A stretch of DNA of 64,000 nt, taken from positions 434,001-498,000 of the forward strand of contig NZ_VRYN01000002.1 in NCBI RefSeq assembly GCF_008124605.1, written 5' to 3'. Below, in pieces: positions 15,900-24,790 of the stretch. The stretch is from Halobacterium salinarum DSM 3754 (GTDB taxonomy: Archaea; Halobacteriota; Halobacteria; Halobacteriales; Halobacteriaceae). Each line of letters opens with the position of its first letter. Position 1 is the stretch's first letter. The position numbers and the translations under genes are program-made. The notes below the pieces were generated by a model. It searched no databases and was not told the origin of the DNA. It saw only the letters and a program-made list of their open reading frames with translations.

Positions 15900-16418
15900 A
15901 TGTCGAAAGTCACGTTCCGCGCGGACGACGACCTCGTTGCCGCGGTCGAAGACCTCGACGCCTCGAAAAGCGAGGTGATGCGCAACGCGCTCCGTGCGTA
16001 CCTCACCACCCACGCTGCGGCCGACGACGTCCCCGTAGAGAGCGTAAACACGCCAGTGCGTGGGGCTGCGACCGACGCGCAAAAGGACGTAAACGTCACG
16101 ATTCGCGTGTCGTCCCCGTCGGCGGTTGAGGAGGTGCGAACGACCCCGGCCAGCGGGGGGCGCGCGGACGCCGAGGAACCCGGAGACGACGGCGAGACCG
16201 ACGCGGAGCACGCCGACACATCGGCGACGGGCGACGAGAGCGTGTGCAGTCAGTGCGGGGCGGAGCTGTCAGCCGACCACGTCTACTGTCCGAACTGCGG
16301 TGGGAAGGCGACGCATCGCGTGTTCTGCGAGTGCGGCGACGAGATCCGGGCGGATTGGGCGTTCTGTCCGCGGTGTGGCCGCCGAACGGTGTCCGGGGAC
16401 GCCCTCGACAGCGCATAG
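15900..16418 (+). CDS. cdrL: CdrL-type regulator: ribbon-helix-helix plus double zinc ribbon
   Basis: A 172-residue protein. Residues 1-36 (MSKVTFRADDDLVAAVEDLD.. SEVMRNALRAYL) form a ribbon-helix-helix DNA-binding domain. A long acidic linker follows, then from about residue 117 four CxxC pairs (CSQCG, CPNCGG, CECG, CPRCGRR) making two zinc ribbons. This matches CdrL, the 'long' partner of CdrS in Halobacterium salinarum, reported to act upstream of cdrS-ftsZ2; that identification is by position and architecture from memory. Its stop codon touches the first of four GTAAGAC boxes (16418-16424). A TATA-like AAGCTTATC lies about 32-40 bp before the ATG. Confidence 0.8.
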   Translation: MSKVTFRADDDLVAAVEDLDASKSEVMRNALRAYLTTHAAADDVPVESVNTPVRGAATDAQKDVNVTIRVSSPSAVEEVRTTPASGGRADAEEPGDDGETDAEHADTSATGDESVCSQCGAELSADHVYCPNCGGKATHRVFCECGDEIRADWAFCPRCGRRTVSGDALDSA

Positions 16419-16424
16419 TAAGAC
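16418..16424 (+). promoter_or_regulatory. GTAAGAC box 1 of cdrS-ftsZ2 upstream region
   Basis: First of four copies of a 7-bp motif in the cdrL-cdrS interval. This copy is in forward orientation and overlaps the cdrL TAG stop (catAGTAAGACat). Confidence 0.5.
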
Positions 16425-16439
16425 ATCTGTTTACACCGC

Positions 16440-16458
16440 CGTTAATTATTTATTCTAA
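16440..16458 (+). promoter_or_regulatory. AT-rich candidate promoter for cdrS-ftsZ2
   Basis: CGTTAATTATTTATTCTAA is the most AT-rich stretch between cdrL and cdrS and a plausible TATA/BRE region. If used, transcription would start near 16,470 and the cdrS mRNA would carry a leader of over 100 nt containing boxes 2-4. This is unusual for haloarchaea, so an additional promoter closer to the cdrS ATG is possible. Confidence 0.4.
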
Positions 16459-16489
16459 GCTCCTGTGTGTTCTCGTACGTGAGACGGTC

Positions 16490-16496
16490 GTCTTAC
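16490..16496 (-). promoter_or_regulatory. GTAAGAC box 2 (inverted, GTCTTAC)
   Basis: Second copy, inverse orientation, flanked CGTCTTACAC. It follows the AT-rich stretch by about 30 bp. Confidence 0.5.
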
Positions 16497-16541
16497 ACAG
16501 AACCACCGGACTGCGCTGCCCCTTGGCGTCAGAACGGCCGT

Positions 16542-16548
16542 GTAAGAC
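16542..16548 (+). promoter_or_regulatory. GTAAGAC box 3
   Basis: Third copy, forward orientation (TGTAAGACAC). With box 4 it forms an inverted repeat whose halves start 29 bp apart, a geometry compatible with two ribbon-helix-helix dimers on the same face of DNA. Confidence 0.55.
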
Positions 16549-16570
16549 ACGGAGACGGGAAACCGGGTCC

Positions 16571-16577
16571 GTCTTAC
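16571..16577 (-). promoter_or_regulatory. GTAAGAC box 4 (inverted, GTCTTAC)
   Basis: Fourth copy, inverse orientation, 18 bp before the cdrS ATG. Boxes alternate +,-,+,- across the 170-bp interval. Confidence 0.55.
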
Positions 16578-16595
16578 CAACACGGGGATACAACA

Positions 16596-16763
16596 ATGGA
16601 GCGTGTGACACTCCGGATTCCGGAACAACAGATCGACGAGGTGGAACAGATGGTCGAACGCGGGAAGTTCCCTAATCGGAGCGAGGCGATTCGCTCCGCT
16701 GTTCGAGAGATGATTGATGAACACACCGACAAGACTGGTGCAAAGAGCTGGGCGAAAGTTTAA
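16596..16763 (+). CDS. cdrS: CdrS, short ribbon-helix-helix cell-division regulator
   Basis: A 55-residue protein, [20 protein letters not shown].., that is entirely one ribbon-helix-helix (MetJ/Arc/CopG) domain: the beta strand RVTLRIP, helix A to about residue 23, the turn [11 protein letters not shown] and helix B to about residue 42, then a short basic tail. The size, fold and position directly before ftsZ2 match CdrS of H. salinarum, reported to control ftsZ2 and cell division. The stop is 2 bp before the ftsZ2 ATG, so the two are co-transcribed and probably co-translated. The four GTAAGAC boxes upstream are natural candidates for CdrS and/or CdrL operators. Confidence 0.88.
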   Translation: MERVTLRIPEQQIDEVEQMVERGKFPNRSEAIRSAVREMIDEHTDKTGAKSWAKV

Positions 16764-16765
16764 CC

Positions 16766-17947
16766 ATGCAAGATATCGTCCAGGACGCACTTGACAACGC
16801 CGAGGCGGAACAGCGCGAAATGGATGGCGACGGCGATGGTGACGAGTTCGGAGACCCCCGGATCGTCATCGTCGGTTGTGGCGGCGCAGGCAACAATACG
16901 GTCAACCGACTGTACAACATCGGCGTCGAAGGCGCGGACACGGTAGCGATCAACACTGACAAACAGCACCTGAAGATGATCAAAGCCGACACGAAGATCC
17001 TCGTCGGCAAGTCCCTGACCAACGGCCTCGGTGCGGGTGGCGACCCCTCGATGGGCGAGCGCGCCACCGAGATGGCCCAGGGAACGATCAAAGAGGTGCT
17101 CGGGGACGCGGACTTGGTGTTCGTCACCGCCGGCATGGGCGGTGGCACGGGGACCGGTGCAGCGCCGGTCGTCTCGAAGATCGCCAAAGAGCAGGGCGCA
17201 ATCGTCGTTGGGATGGTGTCGACGCCGTTCAACGTCGAGCGCGCTCGCACGGTCAAAGCCGAGGAAGGCTTGGAGAAGCTGCGCGAGAAAGCCGACTCGA
17301 TTATCGTCCTCGACAACAACCGGCTGCTGGATTACGTCCCGAACCTCCCGATCGGGAAGGCGTTCTCCGTGATGGACCAGATCATCGCGGAAACCGTCAA
17401 GGGGATCAGCGAGACGATCACCCAACCCAGCCTCATCAACCTCGACTACGCCGACATGACTGCGATCATGAACCAGGGCGGCGTCGCGGTGATGCTCGTC
17501 GGGGAGACCCAGGACAAAAACAAGACCAACGAGGTCGTCAAAGACGCGATGAACCACCCACTGTTGGACGTCGATTACCGGGGTGCCAGTGGCGGCCTCG
17601 TCCACATCACTGGTGGGCCGGACCTCACGCTGAAGGAGGCCGAGGGCATCGCGGACAACATCACCGAGCGGTTGGACGCGAGCGCGAACGTCATCTGGGG
17701 GGCGCGGATCCAGGAGAGCTACAAGGGCAAGGTGCGCGTCATGGCGATCATGACCGGCGTGCAGTCCGCGCAGGTGCTCGGCCCGAGCACGCAGAAGCAG
17801 GCGGACAAGTCCCGCCGCGAGCTGCAGGACGTCGACTCCAAGCAGCGCGCGGCCGACGACGCTGGAGCCGGCGGGTTCGGTGGCGCACACTCGGACGGCG
17901 GCCAGGACGAAGTCGAGCAGGAAAACGGCCTCGACGTCATCCGATAA
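16766..17947 (+). CDS. ftsZ2: cell division GTPase FtsZ (FtsZ2 type)
   Basis: A 393-residue tubulin-superfamily GTPase. After a ~30-residue acidic extension the GTP-binding domain starts ([20 protein letters not shown]). The tubulin signature GGGTGTG is at 125-131, and the T7 loop [17 protein letters not shown] is near 228-244. The C-terminal domain has '[15 protein letters not shown]' and '[26 protein letters not shown]', then an acidic linker to a short terminal peptide ENGLDVIR that may bind SepF. It polymerises into the division ring in the cytosol. Many haloarchaea encode FtsZ1 and FtsZ2; the linked cdrS favours FtsZ2, though older annotation labels this gene ftsZ1. Convergent with ncsA. 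Confidence 0.93.
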   Translation: MQDIVQDALDNAEAEQREMDGDGDGDEFGDPRIVIVGCGGAGNNTVNRLYNIGVEGADTVAINTDKQHLKMIKADTKILVGKSLTNGLGAGGDPSMGERATEMAQGTIKEVLGDADLVFVTAGMGGGTGTGAAPVVSKIAKEQGAIVVGMVSTPFNVERARTVKAEEGLEKLREKADSIIVLDNNRLLDYVPNLPIGKAFSVMDQIIAETVKGISETITQPSLINLDYADMTAIMNQGGVAVMLVGETQDKNKTNEVVKDAMNHPLLDVDYRGASGGLVHITGGPDLTLKEAEGIADNITERLDASANVIWGARIQESYKGKVRVMAIMTGVQSAQVLGPSTQKQADKSRRELQDVDSKQRAADDAGAGGFGGAHSDGGQDEVEQENGLDVIR

Positions 17948-17985
17948 CGGACCGTGGGGCCGTCGGCCGATTCTTTTCGCGCGTG

Positions 17986-18948
17986 TTAGACGGACGTGAC
18001 GGCGTCGACGAGCGTGCATTTCCGGCAGCGGTCGCGGGTGGTCGGCGCGCCACAGTCGCTGCATTCGCCGACGTCAGCGTCGTCAGTGTTGTATTCGTCG
18101 GCAGCGATGCCGGCGAGTTCCTCGTAGCCGGCCATGATCGAGTGACGGGTGCCGGGGCGGCGGTCTTCGAGTTCGAGGAGGACCTCCTGGAGGTCGCTGC
18201 GGAAGGACTCACTGGCGTGTGGGCATTCCGCCATGTGCACGGGGAGGTCCCGCAGCTGGGCGTACAGCGCCACCTCTTTTTCCGGGATGTCTCGGAGGGG
18301 TTTCGCGCGCGGGATCATGGCGTCGAGTTCCGCACGGTCGTCGAAGGAGCCGAGGCTGGCGTCGAAGTGGGTGGCGATCTGTGTGACGTTGCCTTCGAGG
18401 ATGTTCATGAGCGCGGTTTCGGCTTCGTCGTCGAGGTTGTGGCCGGTGAGGAGTTTGTCCGCGTCGTACTCGTCGGCGTATTTCGCGAGGAGGTCCCGGC
18501 GGAAGACCCCACAGTACGCACAGGGCGCCATGTCGAGGGGGTCGTCGTCGGCCACGTCGTCCATGGCGACGTCGAACTCCTCGCGGTAGGTGACGAGCTC
18601 GTGGCGGATGTCGCGGTCGGCGGCCAGCGTCGTACAGGCGTCGAGGCTCTCGTCGCGGTAGCCCGCGATGCCCTCGTGGATCGTGAGCGCGATCAGCTCG
18701 ACGCGGGGGTCGTCGCGGAACGTCTCCTCGATGAGGTCCGTGAGCACCGCGCTGTCCTTGCCGCCCGAAAGCCCGATCACCCACGTCTCGGGGTCGTCGG
18801 GAGTGGTGTCCGGGGAGAGCATGTTGTCGGTGCGGATGCGGCGACGCACCCGGCGCTCGACGCTGTCGAGGAAGTGTGGCTCACAGAGGTGCGCGCCTGA
18901 GTACGCCGCGTGCATCACCGCGTCGCGGTCGCACTTCGTGCAGTCCAT
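17986..18948 (-). CDS. ncsA: tRNA 2-thiouridine synthase NcsA/TtuA family
   Basis: A 320-residue PP-loop ATPase. It opens with a zinc finger (MDCTKCDRDAVMHAAYSGAHLCEPH), followed by the PP-loop SGGKDS at 61-66. The catalytic cysteine pair CAYC is at 143-146 and LLTGHNLDDEAETALMN follows. A C-terminal zinc ribbon carries CSDCG...CRKC. The architecture is that of NcsA/Ncs6/TtuA enzymes, which activate U34 of tRNA Lys/Glu/Gln (or U54) by adenylation and transfer sulfur from a SAMP/Urm1-type carrier. Single gene, convergent with ftsZ2. Confidence 0.9.
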   Translation of the reverse strand: MDCTKCDRDAVMHAAYSGAHLCEPHFLDSVERRVRRRIRTDNMLSPDTTPDDPETWVIGLSGGKDSAVLTDLIEETFRDDPRVELIALTIHEGIAGYRDESLDACTTLAADRDIRHELVTYREEFDVAMDDVADDDPLDMAPCAYCGVFRRDLLAKYADEYDADKLLTGHNLDDEAETALMNILEGNVTQIATHFDASLGSFDDRAELDAMIPRAKPLRDIPEKEVALYAQLRDLPVHMAECPHASESFRSDLQEVLLELEDRRPGTRHSIMAGYEELAGIAADEYNTDDADVGECSDCGAPTTRDRCRKCTLVDAVTSV

Positions 18949-19003
18949 CGGTGCGGGGTAGCGGCGGCGGTTGTTTCACGGTTTCGAACGGCCGGTGTCG
19001 CAG

Positions 19004-20443
19004 TCAGGCCGTCGACTCGGCGTGGAACCACGCCGACAGCGTGGTGATCGCCTGCGTTTCGACGCCGTGGGGGACGAAAACGAAGGGGATGGGGGAGTCG
19101 AACGCGCGGTCCCCGTACAGCCCCCAGTCGCCGACCGATCGCGTGGTGCCGCCGTAGGCGATGGGGATGTCTTCGAGGGCTTGTGGCTCGTATTCGGGGA
19201 CGTAGGAGTGTTCGATCCAGACTTCGTGGACCGGCACCCCGAGGGCGTCCGCGAGGCGGGGTTCGAGGCGGTCGGCGTTCCCGGTGAGCCAGTCACTGAA
19301 CGCGTCGATGTCGGCGTCCGTGGCACGTGGAGGGTCGTCGGCGGGCGCGGAGGCCGACGCCGTGGTGTCGCCGACGTCCACGCGGGCGGCGTACGCGACC
19401 CGGTGTTTCCAGCAGGTCTCGGGGAACTCGCGGCTGCGAAACCGCTCGTACAGCGTGGCAAGCGTCGAGTCGGGGTTGTCGCGGGCGGCGACCCGGAGGC
19501 GTTCGAGGATGGTGTTGTCGTCGATGCCGCGATCGAGCACGGCGTCGATGGTGATCGGTGGGGTGTCCCGCATGGCCGCGAGCGCTGCCAGGAGTTCCCG
19601 GAGGAGCGCGTGGGCGAACACCGACTTGTGGTGTTGGGTCACCCACATGTAGAGGGCGATCCGGCCTTCGAGGTAGTTCCCGATGGTCGAGAGGGCTTTG
19701 TCCGACAGCGCCAGCCCCTCGTCGGGGTGGGCGGTGTAGGAGGCGACCATGCGGGCGGTGTCGAAGCTCAGCACGTCCGCGCCGGTCATCTGGTTGTCCC
19801 GCGTGATGTAGTCGAGGCGGTCGACGTCGATGGGGCTGTGGAGGATCTGGGCGGCGACGCCGTGTTGCCAGCGCCCGCCGCGCTCGTAGGCCAGGCTGTA
19901 CCCGAGGATGTGCGCGCACACTGCGTGCGGGTCGACATCCATGGCCGTGATGGCGTCGGCGAACTCCCGGCAGACGAACAGGCAGCCGAACAGTTCGTGG
20001 GGGCTGGCTTCCCGCAGCGGCGCGTTCCCGACGCCGGCGTCCGCGAACGTCGCGTGGAGGCCGTGGTCGGCGAGGCGATCGAGGATGGCGCTGCGGTCGA
20101 GGTAGCGCTCGCCGAGGTGGGAGAACGGCGGGTGGCCGACGTCGTGGAGGAGGGCAGCACACTCGAGCGTGCGCTGGATGGCGTCGAGTTCGGTGGTGGT
20201 GGCGTCCTGGTGGAAGTACGGTTGTGTGCGGAGGTTCTCGAAGACGGTTTTCGCGAGGTGGTAGACGCCCAGCGAGTGCTCGAAGCGGGTGTGGTTTGCG
20301 CCCGGATAGACGAGGGTGGTCGCGGACAACTGCCGGACGTGGCGCAGCCGCTGGAACGGTTTGCGGTCGATGAGCCCATCGACGAGGGCGGCGTCCAGTT
20401 CGATGTAGCCGTGGACTGGGTCTTTGAGTTGCGTGGGTGGCAT
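19004..20443 (-). CDS. HD-domain nucleotide phosphohydrolase (dGTPase-like)
   Basis: A 479-residue HD-superfamily protein of the SAMHD1/dGTPase-like group. The N-terminus has the family's KDPVHGYIELD and FQRLRHVRQLSATTLVYPGANHTRFEHSLGV (H51, H56). The HD pair is at 100-101 in CAALLHDVGHPPFSHLGE, and the fourth ligand region is 'SPIDVDRLDYITRDNQMTG' (about residues 207-225). The C-terminal ~200 residues are less conserved. Such proteins hydrolyse (d)NTPs or other phosphomonoesters; the substrate is unknown. The start ATG gives MPPTQLKDPVHG, the usual short leader. No operon partner is obvious. Confidence 0.82.
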   Translation of the reverse strand: MPPTQLKDPVHGYIELDAALVDGLIDRKPFQRLRHVRQLSATTLVYPGANHTRFEHSLGVYHLAKTVFENLRTQPYFHQDATTTELDAIQRTLECAALLHDVGHPPFSHLGERYLDRSAILDRLADHGLHATFADAGVGNAPLREASPHELFGCLFVCREFADAITAMDVDPHAVCAHILGYSLAYERGGRWQHGVAAQILHSPIDVDRLDYITRDNQMTGADVLSFDTARMVASYTAHPDEGLALSDKALSTIGNYLEGRIALYMWVTQHHKSVFAHALLRELLAALAAMRDTPPITIDAVLDRGIDDNTILERLRVAARDNPDSTLATLYERFRSREFPETCWKHRVAYAARVDVGDTTASASAPADDPPRATDADIDAFSDWLTGNADRLEPRLADALGVPVHEVWIEHSYVPEYEPQALEDIPIAYGGTTRSVGDWGLYGDRAFDSPIPFVFVPHGVETQAITTLSAWFHAESTA

Positions 20444-20512
20444 GGTGACAGAGCGGGTGGCCCGCTGAGAGAGTATTGGACCAACGGCGGGCAGCCGCGT
20501 CCGTGTTTCGGT

Positions 20513-21892
20513 TCAGGCGTAGGCGTCGAACTCGCGGCCGAACACGGCGAAGTACGCGACGCCGAGCAGCCCGGTCACTGTCGCGAGCGTGAACGAGAGT
20601 TCGGGGCCAGCGACCAGGACGGCATCCAGGAGTGGCACGGGGACCGCCCAGTCGCCGCCGTACAGCAGGCCGCCGACGGCCGCACTCGGGATGACGATCG
20701 TGTTCCGGACGAGATAGTAGGTCCCGGTGATGCGACCGCCGGCGTCCTGTTCGGCGGGCCCGACGATGAGCGCCTTGTGCGCGGGGAGGCCGGCGAACCG
20801 CAGCCCGGAGAACGCGAACAGCGCGACGAGCACCCACTGGTCGGCGGGTGCGTTGATGAGCAACACGGGGAACACCGCGTACACGAGGAAGCCGAGACCG
20901 ACGATCGGCTTCAGGCCGGTGCGTTCGGCGAGCTTCGAGACGGGGACCTTCGTGAGGATGGCGACGACCATCTCGACGGCGAGCAGAACGCCGAAAAAGG
21001 CTTCCGGGGAGAGTGAGACGCCGAAGCCGGTGAATCCGACGCCCAGGTATCGTGTAACGACGACGACGAAGAAGACGTAGACCAGCCCGTTCGCGAACCG
21101 GATCAAAGTGTCCGCGATCAGCAGCGGGCGCAGGGTCTCCGGCATCGCCGCCAGATCCGCTCGGATGGTGTCGAGCCCTTCGAAGGAGTCGCCGACGGTG
21201 TCCTCGGACGCGTCGTAGAGGTACTGCTGGGCGACCGTGGCGACGGCCGCGAAGCCGGCCGCGAGCAGGAGGACGTACCGGAAGCCGACCTGGAACTCGG
21301 TGGCGGCGAGCACGGCGGCGGCGATGGCGGGGCCGAGCAGGAACCCCACCCGGCGGAAGATTTCGGTGCTCGCGAACCCCATGGCGAGCCTGCTTGGCTC
21401 GGTGGCTTGTTTCACGATGGCGAACGTCGCGCCGAGCCCGAACGACTTCCAGGCCTGGGTGAGAAAGAGCCCGACGAACACCCACAGCCACGCGCCGACC
21501 GCCCAGCCACCGAGGTCCAGTGGCCCCAGTGCGATCTCGGGGACGACGACGCCGGGCAGCGACGGGGCGGCCGCCCACACCAGGAAGCCGGCGGTGGTGA
21601 CGACGGCGAACGCGGTGAGCGCGACGCGAGAGCCCACGCGGTCCGAGAGCGCGCCACCCGGGTAGGGGTAGACCGCCGAGATGAGGTTGCCGAGGCTGCC
21701 GTAGAGGCCGACGATCGCGCCGCCAGCGCCGAGCGTGTAGATGTACTCGGGGACGTACCGGGTGGTCATCTGGAAGGCGAGGCTGAACACCAGCATCGCC
21801 GCCGACAGCACGAGCACGTCGGGCTGTAGCGCGAAGAACTGGCGATAGGAGTCGAGGGCGTCGACGCCGTCGGTGGTGGTGTCGTCGGACAT
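20513..21892 (-). CDS. MFS transporter
   Basis: About 459 residues with twelve predicted hydrophobic segments. The chosen ATG gives MSDDTTTDGVDALDSYRQFFALQPDVL and a first helix at about 25-45; 44 upstream codons in frame are arginine/proline-rich and overlap the divergent gene's promoter. The motif between helices 2 and 3 reads GGALSDRVGSRVALTAF, the MFS signature. The central loop is acidic (DASEDTVGDSFEGLDTIRADL). No substrate can be assigned. Divergent from the 21988 gene. Confidence 0.8.
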   Translation of the reverse strand: MSDDTTTDGVDALDSYRQFFALQPDVLVLSAAMLVFSLAFQMTTRYVPEYIYTLGAGGAIVGLYGSLGNLISAVYPYPGGALSDRVGSRVALTAFAVVTTAGFLVWAAAPSLPGVVVPEIALGPLDLGGWAVGAWLWVFVGLFLTQAWKSFGLGATFAIVKQATEPSRLAMGFASTEIFRRVGFLLGPAIAAAVLAATEFQVGFRYVLLLAAGFAAVATVAQQYLYDASEDTVGDSFEGLDTIRADLAAMPETLRPLLIADTLIRFANGLVYVFFVVVVTRYLGVGFTGFGVSLSPEAFFGVLLAVEMVVAILTKVPVSKLAERTGLKPIVGLGFLVYAVFPVLLINAPADQWVLVALFAFSGLRFAGLPAHKALIVGPAEQDAGGRITGTYYLVRNTIVIPSAAVGGLLYGGDWAVPVPLLDAVLVAGPELSFTLATVTGLLGVAYFAVFGREFDAYA

Positions 21893-21987
21893 ACGCGATG
21901 GCAGGCGCGCTACCCACGAAACTCCCGGGGTGTGGGCGGCAGTCGGCGTCCCGGAACGGTTTTTCACGCGCGACGGGTATTCAGGGC

Positions 21988-22635
21988 ATGGACCGCGAGG
22001 CCGCCGTCGACCGCGTCGAGGCACTGCTCGATACGGTCATCGACGAGGAGATGCCCGTGCCCGTCCGAGAAGTGTGGGCGTACGGCGACGTGGCGCTCGG
22101 GCTCGATCCCGTCGACAGGCTCGACGTCTACCTCACGAAAGACGTGTTGTTGCGGGGCGACGACGCCGACCGCGCCGACGAGTTCGAGCGCGAGTACGGG
22201 GTGGCGGGCGTCGGGAAGACGGTGCGGGCGTCCTGGGCGGACGCCCACCCCGAGCACGTGCGCGCAAACGACAGCGGGCACGTCGCGCCCGAGCGCTGTC
22301 TCGGTGCGCACCTCGTGGGCGACGACGAACCCATCCACCTGGAGGTCTGCAACGCCGGCTTCGAGGACAACGTCACGCAACGCCTGGAGGGCGCGCTGGC
22401 CACCGAGACCTACGAGCACGTCCTCGATCCCAGGGGGGTGTGCGTGTACGCCGACGGACGCCGCGGCACCGACGCCATGGCGAAGCTCCGGGCCGGCGAG
22501 CTCGTCTTCCCGACGCTCGCGGAGGCCCTGGAGATGCTGGGCGCTGACGAGGCGGACGCCGAACTCGCCGCCGACGCGGTGGACGCGCGCCGGGATCGCG
22601 CGACGGGCGCGACGGTGCGCGGCGACGTGGTGTGA
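21988..22635 (+). CDS. conserved haloarchaeal protein (DUF7095-like)
   Basis: A 215-residue soluble acidic protein, MDREAAVDRVEALLDTVIDE. The first half (VREVWAYGDVALGLDPVDRLDVYLTKDVLLRG) has a pattern recalling a nucleotidyltransferase-like beta sheet but without a clear G[G/S]xxD...DxD pair. Later stretches are 'IHLEVCNAGFEDNVTQRLEGAL' and 'GTDAMAKLRAGELVFPTLAEALEMLGA'. It appears widespread and well conserved in haloarchaea as far as memory goes; the DUF number is tentative and the function unknown. It converges on the aminopeptidase gene. Confidence 0.6.
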   Translation: MDREAAVDRVEALLDTVIDEEMPVPVREVWAYGDVALGLDPVDRLDVYLTKDVLLRGDDADRADEFEREYGVAGVGKTVRASWADAHPEHVRANDSGHVAPERCLGAHLVGDDEPIHLEVCNAGFEDNVTQRLEGALATETYEHVLDPRGVCVYADGRRGTDAMAKLRAGELVFPTLAEALEMLGADEADAELAADAVDARRDRATGATVRGDVV

Positions 22636-22665
22636 GCGCCGGGGGGCCGGCGCTGACACGTCCGC

Positions 22666-23757
22666 TTATGCCTCGAAGCCGTCCTCGAAGACGAACGTGC
22701 CGTTGCGCTGGACGATCTCGCCGTCGATCTCGATGAACGAGTCCTCGCTCATGTCGACGATCATGTCCGTGTGGACCGCGGAGTCGTTGAACTCGCAGTC
22801 TTCGGGCACACACTCGTCGATCGCGCCGCCGACGGCGAGGTGAACGGTGTCACCCATCTTCTCGTCGAACAGCATGTTGTACGTGAACCGGTCGATGCCG
22901 CGGTTCATCCCGATCCCCAGCTCGCCCAGCCGCCGCGCGCCCGCATCAGTGTTCAGGATGCCCGCAAGCACGTCCTCGTTCTGCTCGGCGCTGAACGACA
23001 CGACGTCACCGTCCTCGAAGGTCAGCGCTGCGCCCCGAATCTCGTTGCCCTGGCGCATCAGCGGCTTGTCGAAGTACACCTCGCCCGCCACGGAGTCCGG
23101 AACGGGGGCGGTGAACACCTCGCCCGCGGGCATGTTGTGGTCGCCGTCGTCGTTGCACGCTCGCATTCCGTCGACGCGCATCGTGATGTCGGTGGTGTCC
23201 CCGGAGACGATGTGCACCGTCTCAGCGGGGTCGAGGATCTCCACCAGTTGGGACTGGAACTCGCTTTGCGCGGCCCAGTCCTTGTTCACGGCGTCGTAGA
23301 CGAACTCCTCGTAGGCCGCCGTGCTCATCCCGGCCCGCTGGGCCCCCGCGGCAGTGGGGTGCGTGGTGATGACCCACCGCGTGTCCAGTCGCTGCTCGGA
23401 GATCGGTTTGTGGGCGCGGCTGCCCGCCTGCGACATCTCCGGGGGGACGTCGCTGGTTTCGAACGCGTTCGGGCCGCCGCCGATCAGGAACACCACGTCG
23501 GTCTCCTCCATGGCGGCGAGCTCGTGGTCTTTGGTCGTGTAGTCGGCTTCGTCCATCGCCCGTGCGTACGCCCTGGTGGCCCGCGGGAGCGACCACGACA
23601 GCGACGGCCGGGCGCCCCGCTGGCCGAGCGCCTCGTAGAGCGCGACGACCAGCGCCTCGGCCTGCCGGCTCGCCCTGATGGTCACCATGTCGCCGCGGCG
23701 CACGTCCGCGCACTGGTCGACGAGCACCTCGGCGTGGCGGCGCACTCGTGTGTCCAT
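22666..23757 (-). CDS. M29-family aminopeptidase
   Basis: A 363-residue protein matching thermophilic aminopeptidases (aminopeptidase T, M29). The N-terminal half (VDQCADVRRGDMVTIRASRQAEALVVALYEALGQRGARPSLSW) contains the family's alpha/beta domain. The C-terminal catalytic half holds the metal-ligand region EIRGAALTFEDGDVVSFSAEQNEDVL and 'FTYNMLFDEKMGDTVHLAVG..VHTDMIVDM', supplying the Glu, Tyr, His and Asp ligands for two metals. Start ATG at 23755-23757. These enzymes release N-terminal residues from peptides. It lies 50 bp downstream of the methyltransferase gene on the same strand. Confidence 0.85.
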   Translation of the reverse strand: MDTRVRRHAEVLVDQCADVRRGDMVTIRASRQAEALVVALYEALGQRGARPSLSWSLPRATRAYARAMDEADYTTKDHELAAMEETDVVFLIGGGPNAFETSDVPPEMSQAGSRAHKPISEQRLDTRWVITTHPTAAGAQRAGMSTAAYEEFVYDAVNKDWAAQSEFQSQLVEILDPAETVHIVSGDTTDITMRVDGMRACNDDGDHNMPAGEVFTAPVPDSVAGEVYFDKPLMRQGNEIRGAALTFEDGDVVSFSAEQNEDVLAGILNTDAGARRLGELGIGMNRGIDRFTYNMLFDEKMGDTVHLAVGGAIDECVPEDCEFNDSAVHTDMIVDMSEDSFIEIDGEIVQRNGTFVFEDGFEA

Positions 23758-23806
23758 GCGCCCGGCGATGCTGGCCCGCAAGGTAGTGCTTTCGGAAGCC
23801 CGACGG

Positions 23807-24619
23807 CTACGCGGTGTCGTCGTCGGGAAGGCGGCCAACGGTCACGTAGAACGGCACGGTTTCCCGTCGGACGTACTCGCCGGCCTGCATCTGGGCCACG
23901 ACATCGCGGCCCATCTCGCGCCACGCCGCCCGCAGCTCGTCGTAGGCGCTGTCGGCAAGCCCGCCGGCGGCGAGCTCGGGGCGCTGGTCGGCCAGCCGGT
24001 CGGCGGTGGCCTTCCGGGCGGCCGCGTCCAGGTCGCCGTCGTCGTAGGGCGGCTCGGTGACGCGCACGTGTTCGTGGCGCGTCGTGGACACGTCCCGGAG
24101 GCCGGCGTCGGCCAGCACGTCGGCGGCGTCCGCGCCGAGCGTGACATCCGTGTGGACGCCGTCGACGTAGAACTCGCGGGCGCGCGCCGACAGCGCCGAC
24201 TCCGCGGCGACCGTCGACGCCACGGTGACGGCGCTGTTGTCGGGTTCGATGACGGCGACCAGCTCCGAGGAGACGCGCGCGAACTCCTCGACGGCGGCCG
24301 CCGGCTCCGGGAGGTTGATCAGCAGCGCCTGGCAGGCAACGAGGTCGCAGGCGTCGTCACGGACCGGCAGCCGGGTGGCGTCGCCGGCGACCCGGTGGGC
24401 GGCACCGTCGGCCGTGTGCCCCAGCAGCGTGGTGTCGGCGTCCAGCGCGACCACCGGCGCTGACGACTCGGCGGCCAGGACGCGCGCGAACTCGCCGGTG
24501 CCCGCACCGACATCGAGGATGCGTGACCGGTCGGACAGGCGCAGGTCGGCGAGCGCGTCGCGGTCACGCCACATGCCGCGGCGCGTCTCGGTGAGGTAGT
24601 CGGCGCTGAACTCGCGCAC
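23807..24619 (-). CDS. class I SAM-dependent methyltransferase
   Basis: A 270-residue Rossmann methyltransferase. Motif I is ILDVGAGTGEFAR at about 34-46, motif II VVALDADTTLL, and motif IV region CDLVACQALLINLPEPAAAVEEFARV, as in UbiE/COQ5-like small-molecule methyltransferases. The C-terminal half (REFYVDGVHTDVTLGADAADVLADAGLRDV..) is a substrate domain. No specific substrate can be inferred. It ends 'VPFYVTVGRLPDDDTA'. Likely co-transcribed with the downstream M29 gene. Confidence 0.8.
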   Translation of the reverse strand: MREFSADYLTETRRGMWRDRDALADLRLSDRSRILDVGAGTGEFARVLAAESSAPVVALDADTTLLGHTADGAAHRVAGDATRLPVRDDACDLVACQALLINLPEPAAAVEEFARVSSELVAVIEPDNSAVTVASTVAAESALSARAREFYVDGVHTDVTLGADAADVLADAGLRDVSTTRHEHVRVTEPPYDDGDLDAAARKATADRLADQRPELAAGGLADSAYDELRAAWREMGRDVVAQMQAGEYVRRETVPFYVTVGRLPDDDTA

Positions 24620-24790
24620 GCTCGCCCCGATGTCGTGTGGCGGCGAAAAACTGACGGGTCATCGTCCGCCGCGCACTCCCGGAAGACGGGACCGGCCGGG
24701 AGTGGGGGATGGCAGGCGGACGCACCTGATCCAACGACCCACGATGACTTAGTTCCGGCTGAGACTGAAACGCGGGTTTGACCGACTGGG

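Noticed and set aside
24741-24775. Possible C/D-box sRNA (GATGAC...CTGA...CTGA)
   Set aside because: Lacks a full C/D plus C'/D' set and guide spacing; likely chance.
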